From NCBI GenBank assembly GCA_014444615.1, contig PVXE01000001.1, forward strand, positions 1-64,000: DNA of 64,000 bases. Direction: 5' to 3'. The position numbers were made by a program, and so were the translations under genes. Shown here one piece after another: positions 7,525-16,266 of the stretch (position 1 is its first letter; every line of letters begins with the position of its first letter). The notes below the pieces were generated by a model, which was given only the letters and a program-made list of their open reading frames with translations, did no database searches and was not told the DNA's origin. The stretch is from Tagaea sp. CACIAM 22H2. Its GTDB lineage: Bacteria; Pseudomonadota; Alphaproteobacteria; CACIAM-22H2.

Positions 7525-9348
7525 ATGTGCGGCATCGTCGGAATCGTCGGCAAAGGTGCGGCCACGCCGCTATTGGTGGATGGCCTCAAGCGCCTGGAAT
7601 ATCGCGGCTACGATTCCGCCGGCGTGGCCACGCTGGTGAAGGGGCATATCGAACGCCGCCGCGCGTCGGGGCGGATCGCCGCGCTGGAAGATCGTGTGAA
7701 CGCCGAGCCGCTGGGCGGGCGCACCGGCATCGCGCATACGCGCTGGGCGACGCATGGCGCCCCGGTCGAGAACAACGCGCATCCGCATGCGACCGACAAG
7801 GTCGCGATCGTGCATAACGGCATTATCGAGAATTTCGCCGAGTTGAAGACCGAACTCGCCGCCAAGGGCCGCGTCTTCGCCAGCGAAACCGATTCCGAAG
7901 TCATCGCGCATTTGCTGACCGTTATGATCGACGAAGGCATGACGCCCGAAGCGGCATTCGGCGCGGCGCTGAAGCGCCTGCACGGCGCTTTCGCGGTCGC
8001 CGCCATCGTCGCGGGGCATGAGGATCTGCTGCTGGCCGCACGTCGCGGTTCGCCGCTCGCCATCGGCTACGGCGACGGCGAGATGTTCGTGGGCTCGGAC
8101 GCGCTGGCGCTCGCACCGCTCACGCGCAAGATTTCCTATCTCGACGACGGCGATTGGGTCGTCGTCACCGGATCGACCGTCACGATCCACGACAGCCACG
8201 ACAAGATCGTGACGCGCGCGATCAAGGAAACTGCGTTGTCCGGCGCCCTGATCGGCAAGGGCAATTTCCAGCACTTCATGCAGAAGGAAATTTTCGAGCA
8301 GCCCGCCGTGATCGGCGACACGCTGCGCGTCTATGTCAATCCGGCGACGCGCGCGGTGGCTTTGCCCGAACTGCCCGTCGATCTCAAAACGCTCAATCGC
8401 ATTCAGCTCGTCGCCTGCGGCACGTCGTATTACGCGGGTCTCGTCGGGCGTTATTGGATCGAGCGTCTTGCGCGCTTGCCGGTCGATGTCGATATCGCGT
8501 CGGAATTCCGCTATCGCGATCCGATCCTGGAAAAGGGCGGGCTGTCGATGTTCGTATCGCAATCGGGCGAGACGATCGACACGCTGTCGGCGTTGCGCCA
8601 CGCGAAGGCGCAAGGCCAAAAGATCGCCGCGATCGTCAACGTGCCCGAAAGCTCGATGGCGCGCGAAGCCGATGTGGTGTTGCCCACGCATGCGGGGCCG
8701 GAGATCGGCGTCGCTTCGACCAAGGCGTTCACGACGCAGCTTTCCGTGCTGGCGTCCTTCGCTTTCGCCGCCGCCAAGGCGCGCGGCACGATGTCGGCCG
8801 CCGCGTTGAACGAACTCGCCGGCGCCATCTACGAGATCCCGGAGAAAGTCTCTGCCGTGCTGGCGATGGACGAGGCGATCCGCGCGGCCGCCGAAATCGT
8901 CGCACCCGCGCGCGATGTGCTCTATCTCGGCCGCGGCACGTCCTATCCCATCGCGATGGAAGGCGCGCTGAAGCTCAAGGAGATTTCCTACATCCACGCC
9001 GAGGGCTATCCCGCCGGCGAGATGAAGCACGGGCCCATCGCGTTGATCGCGTCGGATGTGCCGGTGATCGTCCTTGCCCCCAGCGACGAATGGTTCGAGA
9101 AGACGGCGTCGAACATCCAGGAGACGAAAGCCCGCGGCGGCCAGGTGATTTTGATCGCCGATGCCAAGGGCATCGCGAAGGCCGGGTCGCTCGCGACCGC
9201 GACGATCGAAATCCCCGAAAGCCATCCGTTCGTGACGCCGATCCTATATTCGATCCCCGTGCAATTGCTCGCCTATTACGTCGCCGTGCGCAAAGGCACG
9301 GATGTCGACAAACCGCGCAATCTCGCCAAGAGCGTGACGGTGGAATAA
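7525..9348 (+). CDS. glmS: Glutamine-fructose-6-phosphate aminotransferase (isomerizing)
   Basis: Protein of 607 residues. Cys2 (MCGIVGIVG) is the N-terminal nucleophile of the glutaminase domain, with YRGYDSAG and HTRWATHG downstream. Two SIS sugar-isomerase domains follow (SQSGETIDT, then GRGTSYPIAMEGALKLKE), ending with the conserved KPRNLAKSVTVE. It converts fructose-6-phosphate and glutamine to glucosamine-6-phosphate. I see no glmS ribozyme-like sequence in the 8-base gap after glmU. Confidence 0.98.
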   Translation: MCGIVGIVGKGAATPLLVDGLKRLEYRGYDSAGVATLVKGHIERRRASGRIAALEDRVNAEPLGGRTGIAHTRWATHGAPVENNAHPHATDKVAIVHNGIIENFAELKTELAAKGRVFASETDSEVIAHLLTVMIDEGMTPEAAFGAALKRLHGAFAVAAIVAGHEDLLLAARRGSPLAIGYGDGEMFVGSDALALAPLTRKISYLDDGDWVVVTGSTVTIHDSHDKIVTRAIKETALSGALIGKGNFQHFMQKEIFEQPAVIGDTLRVYVNPATRAVALPELPVDLKTLNRIQLVACGTSYYAGLVGRYWIERLARLPVDVDIASEFRYRDPILEKGGLSMFVSQSGETIDTLSALRHAKAQGQKIAAIVNVPESSMAREADVVLPTHAGPEIGVASTKAFTTQLSVLASFAFAAAKARGTMSAAALNELAGAIYEIPEKVSAVLAMDEAIRAAAEIVAPARDVLYLGRGTSYPIAMEGALKLKEISYIHAEGYPAGEMKHGPIALIASDVPVIVLAPSDEWFEKTASNIQETKARGGQVILIADAKGIAKAGSLATATIEIPESHPFVTPILYSIPVQLLAYYVAVRKGTDVDKPRNLAKSVTVE

Positions 9349-9365
9349 GGCGAAAGGGCTGCCTA

Positions 9366-9371
9366 TATAAT
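9366..9371 (+). promoter_or_regulatory. Possible -10 element before gabD
   Basis: A perfect TATAAT lies 35 bases before gabD in the 57-base gap after glmS, but no convincing -35 sequence sits 16-18 bases upstream. Confidence 0.3.
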
Positions 9372-9405
9372 CTTCCTCGAATTCCGTTTCAGGGGAGAAC
9401 GATCC

Positions 9406-10893
9406 ATGGCCGAGCCCGCCCGTAACCTGCGCTATACCGGCGTCGCGCTGAAGGACCCCAAGCTGTTCCGCCAACAGGCCTATATCGACGGCCAATGGGT
9501 GGACGCGGATTCGAAGAAGACTTTCGACGTCGATAACCCCGCGACCGGCGAATTCATCGGTCACGTGCCCGATATGGGCGGGGCCGAGACCAAGCGCGCG
9601 ATCGACGCCGCGAACCGCGCGTATCCGGCGTGGCGCCGCACGCCCGCTAAAGCGCGTTCGGCGATCATGCGCAAATGGTTCGATCTGATGAACCAGCACG
9701 CCGACGATCTGGCGCTGCTGATGGTCGCCGAGCAGGGCAAGCCCCTGGCCGAAGCGAAGGGCGAGATCGGTTATGCGGCCTCGTTCCTGGAATGGTTCGC
9801 CGAGGAAGCCAAGCGCGCTTATGGCGACGTGATCCCGTCGACGGCGAACGACCGTCGCTTCGTGGTAACGAAGGAACCGATCGGCGTCGTCGCCTGCATC
9901 ACGCCGTGGAATTTCCCCGCTGCGATGATCACGCGCAAGGCGGGTCCGGCGATCGCCGCGGGCTGCACCGTTGTGCTGAAGCCTTCGGAACTCACGCCGT
10001 ACTCCGCTTTCGCGCTCGCCGAACTCGCGGAACGCGCGGGCCTGCCCAAGGGCGTGCTCAACATCGTCACGGGCGACGCGCCCGCGATCGGCAAGGAGCT
10101 GACCGCTAGCCCCATCGTGCGCAAGCTCGGCTTCACCGGCTCGACCGAAATCGGCAAGCTGCTGATGGCGCAATGCGCCGGCACGGTGAAGAAGGTATCG
10201 CTGGAGCTTGGCGGCAACGCGCCGTTCATCGTGTTCGACGATGCCGATCTCGACGCGGCGGTCGAAGGCGCCATCGCGTCGAAATTCCGCAACACCGGGC
10301 AAACCTGCGTTTGCGCCAACCGCATTTACGTGCAGGAAAAGGTCTACGACGAATTCGCCAAGAAACTCGCCGTGGCCGCCGCGAAACTCAACCCCGCACC
10401 GGGGACGGAAGCGGGCGCCACGCAAGGGCCGCTGATCGAGGATTCGGCCGTCGCGAAGGTCGAACGCCATCTCGCCGACGCGCTGTCGAAGGGCGCCAAG
10501 GTTTTGACCGGCGGCAAGCGCCATGCGCGCGGCGGGCGCTTCTTCGAACCGACTGTCGTCGCCGACGTGACGCCCGCGATGGCCGTGGCGCGCGAGGAAA
10601 CCTTCGGGCCGTTGGCGCCTTTGTTCCGTTTCAAGACGGAGGAGGAGGCGATCCAACTCGCCAACGATACCGAGTTCGGTCTTGCCGCCTATTTCTACGG
10701 CCGCGATATCGGGCGCGTGTGGCGTGTGGCCGACGCGCTGGAATACGGCCTGGTCGGCGTCAACGCGGGCGTCATCGCCACCGCCGAGGCGCCGTTCGGC
10801 GGCATGAAGGAATCGGGCATCGGGCGCGAAGGCTCGAAATACGGTCTCGAGGAGTTCATGGAGATCAAATACGTCTGCATGGGCGGGATCTGA
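9406..10893 (+). CDS. gabD: Succinate-semialdehyde dehydrogenase, NAD(P)-dependent
   Basis: Protein of 495 residues of the aldehyde dehydrogenase superfamily. The general base Glu lies in LELGGNAP and the nucleophile Cys in TGQTCVCANR; the cofactor segment GFTGSTEIGK and substrate-contact WNFPAAM are present. Overall it matches GabD, which oxidises succinate semialdehyde from 4-aminobutyrate to succinate, although glutarate-semialdehyde dehydrogenases look the same. The gor ATG overlaps its stop (TGATG). A clear GGGGAGAA ribosome binding site precedes the start. Confidence 0.9.
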   Translation: MAEPARNLRYTGVALKDPKLFRQQAYIDGQWVDADSKKTFDVDNPATGEFIGHVPDMGGAETKRAIDAANRAYPAWRRTPAKARSAIMRKWFDLMNQHADDLALLMVAEQGKPLAEAKGEIGYAASFLEWFAEEAKRAYGDVIPSTANDRRFVVTKEPIGVVACITPWNFPAAMITRKAGPAIAAGCTVVLKPSELTPYSAFALAELAERAGLPKGVLNIVTGDAPAIGKELTASPIVRKLGFTGSTEIGKLLMAQCAGTVKKVSLELGGNAPFIVFDDADLDAAVEGAIASKFRNTGQTCVCANRIYVQEKVYDEFAKKLAVAAAKLNPAPGTEAGATQGPLIEDSAVAKVERHLADALSKGAKVLTGGKRHARGGRFFEPTVVADVTPAMAVAREETFGPLAPLFRFKTEEEAIQLANDTEFGLAAYFYGRDIGRVWRVADALEYGLVGVNAGVIATAEAPFGGMKESGIGREGSKYGLEEFMEIKYVCMGGI

Positions 10894-12251
10894 TGACCAG
10901 CTTCGACTACGATCTGTTCACGATCGGCGCGGGTTCGGGCGGCGTGGCCGGATCGCGCCGCGCGGCATCGTATGGCGCGCGCGTGGCCATCGCCGAATCT
11001 TGGCGCATCGGCGGCACCTGCGTGCTGCGCGGCTGCGTGCCGAAGAAGCTGCTGGTTTACGGCACCCATTTCGCGCATGAGATGGAAGACGCGCGCGGCT
11101 ATGGCTGGACCGTCGATGGTACGCTCGATTGGGGCAGGCTGATCGCGGCCAAGAACCGCGAAACCGATCGCCTGGAAGGCATCTACAAGAACCTTCTGTC
11201 GGGTTCGAAGGTCGAGCCGATTTTGGGCCACGCCAAAATCGTGGCGCCGAACACGATCGAGGTCGCTGGCCGCACGATCACCGCGAAATACATCATGATC
11301 GCGACCGGTGCGAAGCCGGAGCTTCCCGCCATTCCGGGCATCGAACACGCGATTACGTCGAACGAAGCGCTCGATCTGCCGGCACTGCCCAAGCGTGTGG
11401 CGATCGTCGGCGGCGGGTTCATCGCGGTGGAGTTTGCGGGCATTTTCCGTTCGGCGGGTTCGGCCGTGACGATCTTCATTCGCGGCGAGAAAATCCTACG
11501 CGGCTTCGATATCGACATTCGCGACCATCTGACGGCGGAGATGACCAAGCAGGGCATCGCCATCCGTCCGGGCGAGAAGATCGCGCGCATCGATCGCGAC
11601 GGCGCGGTGTTGCGCGTGACGACCGAAGCGGGCGACACGCACGAGGTCGACGCGGTGCTCTACGCGACCGGCCGTTCGCCCAATACCGGCGGGCTGGGCC
11701 TCGATAGCGTGGGCGTGCATGTCGACAAGGCGGGCGGGATCGCGGTCGACGAATGGCAGCGGACGACGGTGCCGGATATCTACGCCGTCGGCGACGTGAC
11801 CAACCGCGTGCAGCTCACGCCGGTTGCCATCGCCGAAGCGCGCGGCATCGCCGAGACCTTGTTCAACGCCAACCCGTCGCCGACCGATCACGGCGAGATT
11901 CCGTCGGCCGTGTTCAGCCAGCCGCCTTGCGGCACGGTGGGCATGACCCAGGAGGCGGCCGAGCGGCAGTTCGGCGTCGATGGCGTCGACATCTATCGCG
12001 CGACGTTCCGGCCGATGAAGCATACGTTGTCGGGCCGCGACGAGCGCACGATGATGAAGCTGGTCGTCGAGGCGGGCACGGGCCGCGTGCGCGGCGTGCA
12101 TATGGTGGGATCGGACGCGCCCGAAATAATCCAGGGTGTGGCGATCGCCGTGAAGGCGGGCCTCACCAAGAAGGATTTCGACCGCACTGTCGCGATCCAT
12201 CCCACGGCGGCCGAGGAATTCGTGCTGATGCGCGAGAAGGTGAAGCGCTAA
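10893..12251 (+). CDS. gor: Glutathione-disulfide reductase
   Basis: Protein of 452 residues. An FAD-binding GAGSGGVAGSRRAA is at the N-terminus, followed by the redox-active GGTCVLRGCVPKK (Cys-x4-Cys). An NAD(P)H-binding GGGFIAVEFAG lies in the middle, and HPTAAEEFV near the end supplies the catalytic His-Glu pair. It regenerates GSH with NADPH. It is translationally coupled to gabD, so redox and semialdehyde metabolism share a transcript. It converges with the DUF218 gene, three bases away. Confidence 0.94.
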   Translation: MTSFDYDLFTIGAGSGGVAGSRRAASYGARVAIAESWRIGGTCVLRGCVPKKLLVYGTHFAHEMEDARGYGWTVDGTLDWGRLIAAKNRETDRLEGIYKNLLSGSKVEPILGHAKIVAPNTIEVAGRTITAKYIMIATGAKPELPAIPGIEHAITSNEALDLPALPKRVAIVGGGFIAVEFAGIFRSAGSAVTIFIRGEKILRGFDIDIRDHLTAEMTKQGIAIRPGEKIARIDRDGAVLRVTTEAGDTHEVDAVLYATGRSPNTGGLGLDSVGVHVDKAGGIAVDEWQRTTVPDIYAVGDVTNRVQLTPVAIAEARGIAETLFNANPSPTDHGEIPSAVFSQPPCGTVGMTQEAAERQFGVDGVDIYRATFRPMKHTLSGRDERTMMKLVVEAGTGRVRGVHMVGSDAPEIIQGVAIAVKAGLTKKDFDRTVAIHPTAAEEFVLMREKVKR

Positions 12252-12254
12252 CGC

Positions 12255-13064
12255 CTACGGTGCCGGAAACCACGCATCCACGCGGCCCGTCAGTCGATAA
12301 TAGAACAAGCCCGAGAATTCACGGATGGCGGCGTAGAGCGCGAACATGCGCCCGTCGAACGTGAAAGACGGCCACCAATCCGTGCCGACATCCGGCGGCG
12401 TCATGTAGCCGACCGGGTAGGGGATGAAGCCGGTCCATCCGGCCACGCGGAAACAGCCGACCGCGCGCGGCATGTGGAAGGCCGATGTCACCAGCAGCCA
12501 AGTCTCGCCCGGCTGGGGTGCCCCGAGTTCGCGCGCCAGTGCGGCGTTTTCCCACGTGTTGCGCGAGCGGTCTTCGAAGATCACGCGCGCCGGATCGAGG
12601 CCGAGCATCGGCAGCAGCTTCATCGCGCCGTCGGCATCCGTGTCGTCGCGATCGATCAGCCGCCCCGATCCGCCGGAATAGACGAGCTTCGCGTCCGGAT
12701 AGCGGCGCGCCAAATCGGCGAAGGCGATCTGGCGTTGCGCATCGGCCCCCGGTGTGGCGTTGCGCAAGCGCATCATGCGCGGATCGACATCGCCGCCCAG
12801 CACCACGATGCCGTCGATCTTGGCGGGCAACGCGGCGGGGGCGGGGATGCGGTTCTCCAGCGCGTTCAAGGCCAAGGCGCCCAGCGGCGACGAGCCGATC
12901 GCCAAGCTCGCGACGAAAGCGAGCGTGGCGAGAACGCGGCCCGCGCGCTTCCAAGGGCTCCACAGCAACACGATACCGGCAAGCAGGACCCAATAAAGGG
13001 CGACCCGCGGATCGAGCAGCGGACCCAACACCTTGGACGCGGCGAACAAAATATCCTGCAACAT
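12255..13064 (-). CDS. DUF218 (YdcF/ElyC-like) membrane protein
   Basis: Protein of 269 residues with two N-terminal membrane segments (about 22-36 and 43-70) followed by a DUF218 domain: IDGIVVLGGDVD, then LVYSGGSG and WLLVTSAFHMPRAVGCF. The family includes ElyC and SanA, linked to envelope integrity and undecaprenyl-phosphate use; the biochemical activity is not settled. The C-terminal segment (REFSGLFYYRLTGR) is typical of the larger ElyC-like members. It is divergent from the DAHP synthase gene with 125 bases between them. Confidence 0.85.
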   Translation of the reverse strand: MLQDILFAASKVLGPLLDPRVALYWVLLAGIVLLWSPWKRAGRVLATLAFVASLAIGSSPLGALALNALENRIPAPAALPAKIDGIVVLGGDVDPRMMRLRNATPGADAQRQIAFADLARRYPDAKLVYSGGSGRLIDRDDTDADGAMKLLPMLGLDPARVIFEDRSRNTWENAALARELGAPQPGETWLLVTSAFHMPRAVGCFRVAGWTGFIPYPVGYMTPPDVGTDWWPSFTFDGRMFALYAAIREFSGLFYYRLTGRVDAWFPAP

Positions 13065-13189
13065 GGGCGAAAACCTTTTGCGCAGAACCCGCGAGATCCG
13101 TCAAGCCTTTGAACGATATCGAAAATTCGCGGGCCGTTGCGGATGCGAAAGACGCCTTGTAGGTTACTCGGCCAAGTTGGGGACAAACA

Positions 13190-14569
13190 ATGCCTGCGAA
13201 ATGGACGCCTGATAGCTGGCGCGCGCGGCCCGCGCGCCAAATGCCGACTTATCCCGATGCCGCCGCGCTGGCGGGCGTGGAGAAGAAACTCGCGTCCTAT
13301 CCGCCGCTGGTTTTTGCGGGCGAGGCCCGCGACCTCAAGAAGCAGCTCGCCGCCGTATCGGAAGGCAAGGCCGTTCTGTTGCAGGGCGGCGATTGCGCCG
13401 AAAGCTTCGCCGAATTCTCCGCGAACAATATTCGCGACACGTTCAAGGTCATCCTGCAGATGACCGTCGTGTTGATGTATGCGGGCGGTCTGCCCGTCGT
13501 GAAGGTCGGCCGCATGGCCGGCCAGTTCGCCAAGCCGCGCTCGACCGAGACGGAGACGCAGGGCGATACGACGCTGCCAATCTATCGCGGCGACATCATC
13601 AACGGCATCGAGTTCGATCCCGCGCGCCGGGCGCCCGATCCCGAGCGGATGATGCAGGTCTACGGCCAATCGGCCGCGACGCTCAATCTGCTGCGCGCCT
13701 TCGCGCGCGGCGGTTACGCCGACCTTCATCGCGTGCACGGCTGGACGCTGGGCTTCGTCGACCGTTCGCCGGCCGGCGAGAAATTCCGCGAGCTCGCGGA
13801 TCGCATTTCGGATTCGCTGCGCTTCATGGAAGCCTGCGGCATCACGCCCGACGCCGTACCGCAAATCCGCGAAGCCTCGTTCTTCACCAGCCACGAAGCG
13901 CTGCTGCTGCCCTACGAGGAAGCGCTGACGCGCGTGGATTCCACGACCGGCGACTGGTACGACACATCGGCCCATATGATCTGGATCGGCGACCGCACGC
14001 GCCAGCTCGACGGCGCGCATGTCGAATTCTGCCGCGGCGTGAAGAACCCGATCGGCCTGAAATGCGGGCCGACTTCGGACCCGGACGAGCTGATCCGCTT
14101 GATCGACGTTCTGAACCCGGAAAACGAAGCCGGGCGTCTGACGCTGATCGCGCGCATGGGCGACGACAAGGTTATGCAGAAATTGCCGCCGTTGATGCGC
14201 CGCGTGGCGCGCGAAGGCCGCAAGGTCGTGTGGTCGAGCGATCCCATGCACGGCAACACGATCAAGTCGGCGTCGGGCTACAAGACGCGGCCCTTCGACC
14301 GCATCCTGGGCGAAGTGCGCGGCTTCTTCGACGTGGCGCGCGGCGAAGGCGTGCATGCCGGCGGCGTGCATTTCGAGATGACCGGCCAGAACGTGACCGA
14401 GTGCACCGGCGGCGCCGAAGCCATTCAGGATGCGGCGCTGGGCGACCGCTACCACACGCATTGCGATCCGCGCCTCAACGGCGCGCAGGCGCTGGAGCTC
14501 GCCTTCCTGCTCGCCGATCGCTTGCGCGATCGCGCGGTGCCGATGCGCGCCCTCGCCGCCAACGACTGA
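13190..14569 (+). CDS. 3-deoxy-7-phosphoheptulonate synthase, class II
   Basis: Protein of 459 residues, the plant/mycobacterial-type DAHP synthase that condenses PEP and erythrose-4-phosphate in the first shikimate-pathway step. Diagnostic segments include [14 protein letters not shown] (about 64-77, carrying the metal-binding Cys), [40 protein letters not shown] and [18 protein letters not shown]. The usual class I enzymes are unrelated in sequence. GGGGAC precedes the start as ribosome binding site. It is followed 13 bases later by the nicotinate phosphoribosyltransferase gene. Confidence 0.95.
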   Translation: MPAKWTPDSWRARPARQMPTYPDAAALAGVEKKLASYPPLVFAGEARDLKKQLAAVSEGKAVLLQGGDCAESFAEFSANNIRDTFKVILQMTVVLMYAGGLPVVKVGRMAGQFAKPRSTETETQGDTTLPIYRGDIINGIEFDPARRAPDPERMMQVYGQSAATLNLLRAFARGGYADLHRVHGWTLGFVDRSPAGEKFRELADRISDSLRFMEACGITPDAVPQIREASFFTSHEALLLPYEEALTRVDSTTGDWYDTSAHMIWIGDRTRQLDGAHVEFCRGVKNPIGLKCGPTSDPDELIRLIDVLNPENEAGRLTLIARMGDDKVMQKLPPLMRRVAREGRKVVWSSDPMHGNTIKSASGYKTRPFDRILGEVRGFFDVARGEGVHAGGVHFEMTGQNVTECTGGAEAIQDAALGDRYHTHCDPRLNGAQALELAFLLADRLRDRAVPMRALAAND

Positions 14570-14582
14570 GGGCCCAAACGCC

Positions 14583-15743
14583 ATGGCCGATGGCCGTGCA
14601 CCCGCACCGCCGCCACCCCCGCATCCCGCCGCCGGCGAGATCAAGGGGCTGACCGACCATTACTTCGTCAAGACGAAGGGAACGGTCGAGCGTTTCGGCG
14701 ACAAGCGCGTCACCTATGCGGTGTTCATGCGCCGCCCGATCATTTGCGCGCCGCGTCTGGCGATCGAATGGATCCGCGGCATCGCGGCCGCGCGCGGCAC
14801 GGCGATCGACATCGATCTGCGCCATCCCGAAGGCGATTGGGTGGGCGCGGGCGAGCCGATCCTTTATCTCTCCGGCTCGCTGTTCCACCTGGTCGATCTC
14901 GAAACGCTCTATCTGCAAAAGCTTGGGCCGGCTTGCGTGGCCGCCTACAACGCCTATCAAATGTGCGTCGACCTGCCGCGCACCGCCTTCCTCGCCATGG
15001 ACGCGCGCCACTGTGCGGGCGGCGAAATGGCCGAGATGATGGCCTATGCCGCGTCCGTCGGGTCCAACGCCGCGAAGAAGGAAGTCGGCGCCAAGGGTTT
15101 CATCGGCAACGCGACCGACGCGACCGCGCATTATTTCGGCCAGCCCAAAGGCTACGGCACGATGCCCCACGCGCTGATCGGCTACGCGGGCTCGACCGTG
15201 CGCGCGGCCGAGATGTATCGCGAGGTTTATCCCGACGATCCGATCACCGTGCTGGTCGATTACTTCGGCAAGGAAGTGTCGGACGCGCTGGAAGTCTGCC
15301 GCCGCTTCCCCGATCTCGCTGCGGCAGGCGGCATCTCCGTGCGGCTCGACACGCATGGCGGGCGCTATATGGAAGGGCTCGACCTTCAGGTCGCTTATGC
15401 GGTGCTGGAGCGCAACGCGCCGTTGTCGTTGCGCGGCTATCGCACGGAATCCGAACTGCGCCATTTGACGGGGACGGGCGTTTCCGCCGCCGCGATTTGG
15501 TACATGCGCGAACAACTCGACCGCGCGGGCTTCCCGAAGGTCAAGATCGTCGCCTCGTCGGGCTTCACGCCCGCCAAGTGTAAATCGATGGCGGTGTCCA
15601 ACGCGCCGATCGACGTGGTCGGCACCGGCTCCTACCTGCCGGAGATTTGGACCGAGACCTACGCCACGGCCGATATCGTCGAATACGACGGCGTGGCTTC
15701 GGTGAAGGTCGGCCGCGAATTCCTTCTGCGCAAACCCGGTTGA
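14583..15743 (+). CDS. pncB: Nicotinate phosphoribosyltransferase
   Basis: Protein of 386 residues. It starts with a proline-rich linker (APAPPPPP) and then LTDHYFVKTKGT, followed by family segments PILYLSGS, ARHCAGG, GFIGNATDAT, VRLDTHGGRY and the phosphate-binding VGTGSYLPE near the C-terminus. It matches the shorter nicotinate phosphoribosyltransferase branch used in NAD salvage rather than the longer enterobacterial PncB. The two genes that follow include NAD synthetase, supporting an NAD-salvage role. Confidence 0.9.
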   Translation: MADGRAPAPPPPPHPAAGEIKGLTDHYFVKTKGTVERFGDKRVTYAVFMRRPIICAPRLAIEWIRGIAAARGTAIDIDLRHPEGDWVGAGEPILYLSGSLFHLVDLETLYLQKLGPACVAAYNAYQMCVDLPRTAFLAMDARHCAGGEMAEMMAYAASVGSNAAKKEVGAKGFIGNATDATAHYFGQPKGYGTMPHALIGYAGSTVRAAEMYREVYPDDPITVLVDYFGKEVSDALEVCRRFPDLAAAGGISVRLDTHGGRYMEGLDLQVAYAVLERNAPLSLRGYRTESELRHLTGTGVSAAAIWYMREQLDRAGFPKVKIVASSGFTPAKCKSMAVSNAPIDVVGTGSYLPEIWTETYATADIVEYDGVASVKVGREFLLRKPG

Positions 15744-15747
15744 TCCC

Positions 15748-16266
15748 ATGCCCCTCGAACGTCTCGTCGAACGGCTGATCTTCGCCAGCCGCTGGCTTCA
15801 GGCGCCGCTTTACGTCGGCCTGATCCTGGTCATGGCGCTGCTCGCCGCGAAGTTCTTTCAGGAGCTGGTTCATCTGACCGCGACGCTGTGGACGTTGAAC
15901 GAGTCCCGCCTCGTGCTCGCGGTCCTCGGCCTCGTCGACATGGTGATGGTCGCGAACCTGATCGTCATGGTCGTGATCTCGGGCTACGAGAATTTCGTCA
16001 GCCGCTTGGAACTCGACGGGGTGAAGGACCGCCTGTCGTGGTTCGGCAAGCTCGACGCGGGCTCGCTGAAGATCAAGCTCGCCTCGTCGATCGTCGCGAT
16101 TTCGTCGATCCATTTGTTGAAGGCGTTCCTCGACGTCAACGAGATCCCGACCGACAAGCTGATCCTGCTGGTCGTGATCCATCTGACCTTCATCGTGTCG
16201 GCGCTGATGCTCGCCTATCTCGACAAGATGCTGGGCCAGAAGAACGCCCCGAAGGACGACGCGTGA
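15748..16266 (+). CDS. UPF0114 (YqhA) family membrane protein
   Basis: Protein of 172 residues with about four hydrophobic segments (21-40, 50-78, 106-124, 137-156) and the family pattern of FASRWLQAPLY at the N-terminus, SGYENFVSR in the first loop and SSIVAISSIHLLKAF in the third segment. Members are inner-membrane proteins of unknown function. It lies four bases after pncB and its stop overlaps the GTG start of nadE, so it is made together with two NAD enzymes. Confidence 0.88.
   Translation: MPLERLVERLIFASRWLQAPLYVGLILVMALLAAKFFQELVHLTATLWTLNESRLVLAVLGLVDMVMVANLIVMVVISGYENFVSRLELDGVKDRLSWFGKLDAGSLKIKLASSIVAISSIHLLKAFLDVNEIPTDKLILLVVIHLTFIVSALMLAYLDKMLGQKNAPKDDA

Noticed and set aside
13088..13133. 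CCCGCGA/TCGCGGG repeat upstream of the DAHP synthase gene as an attenuator
   Set aside because: The arms are 7 bases with a loop of 32 and no leader peptide rich in aromatic residues or T-run is present; too weak to call.
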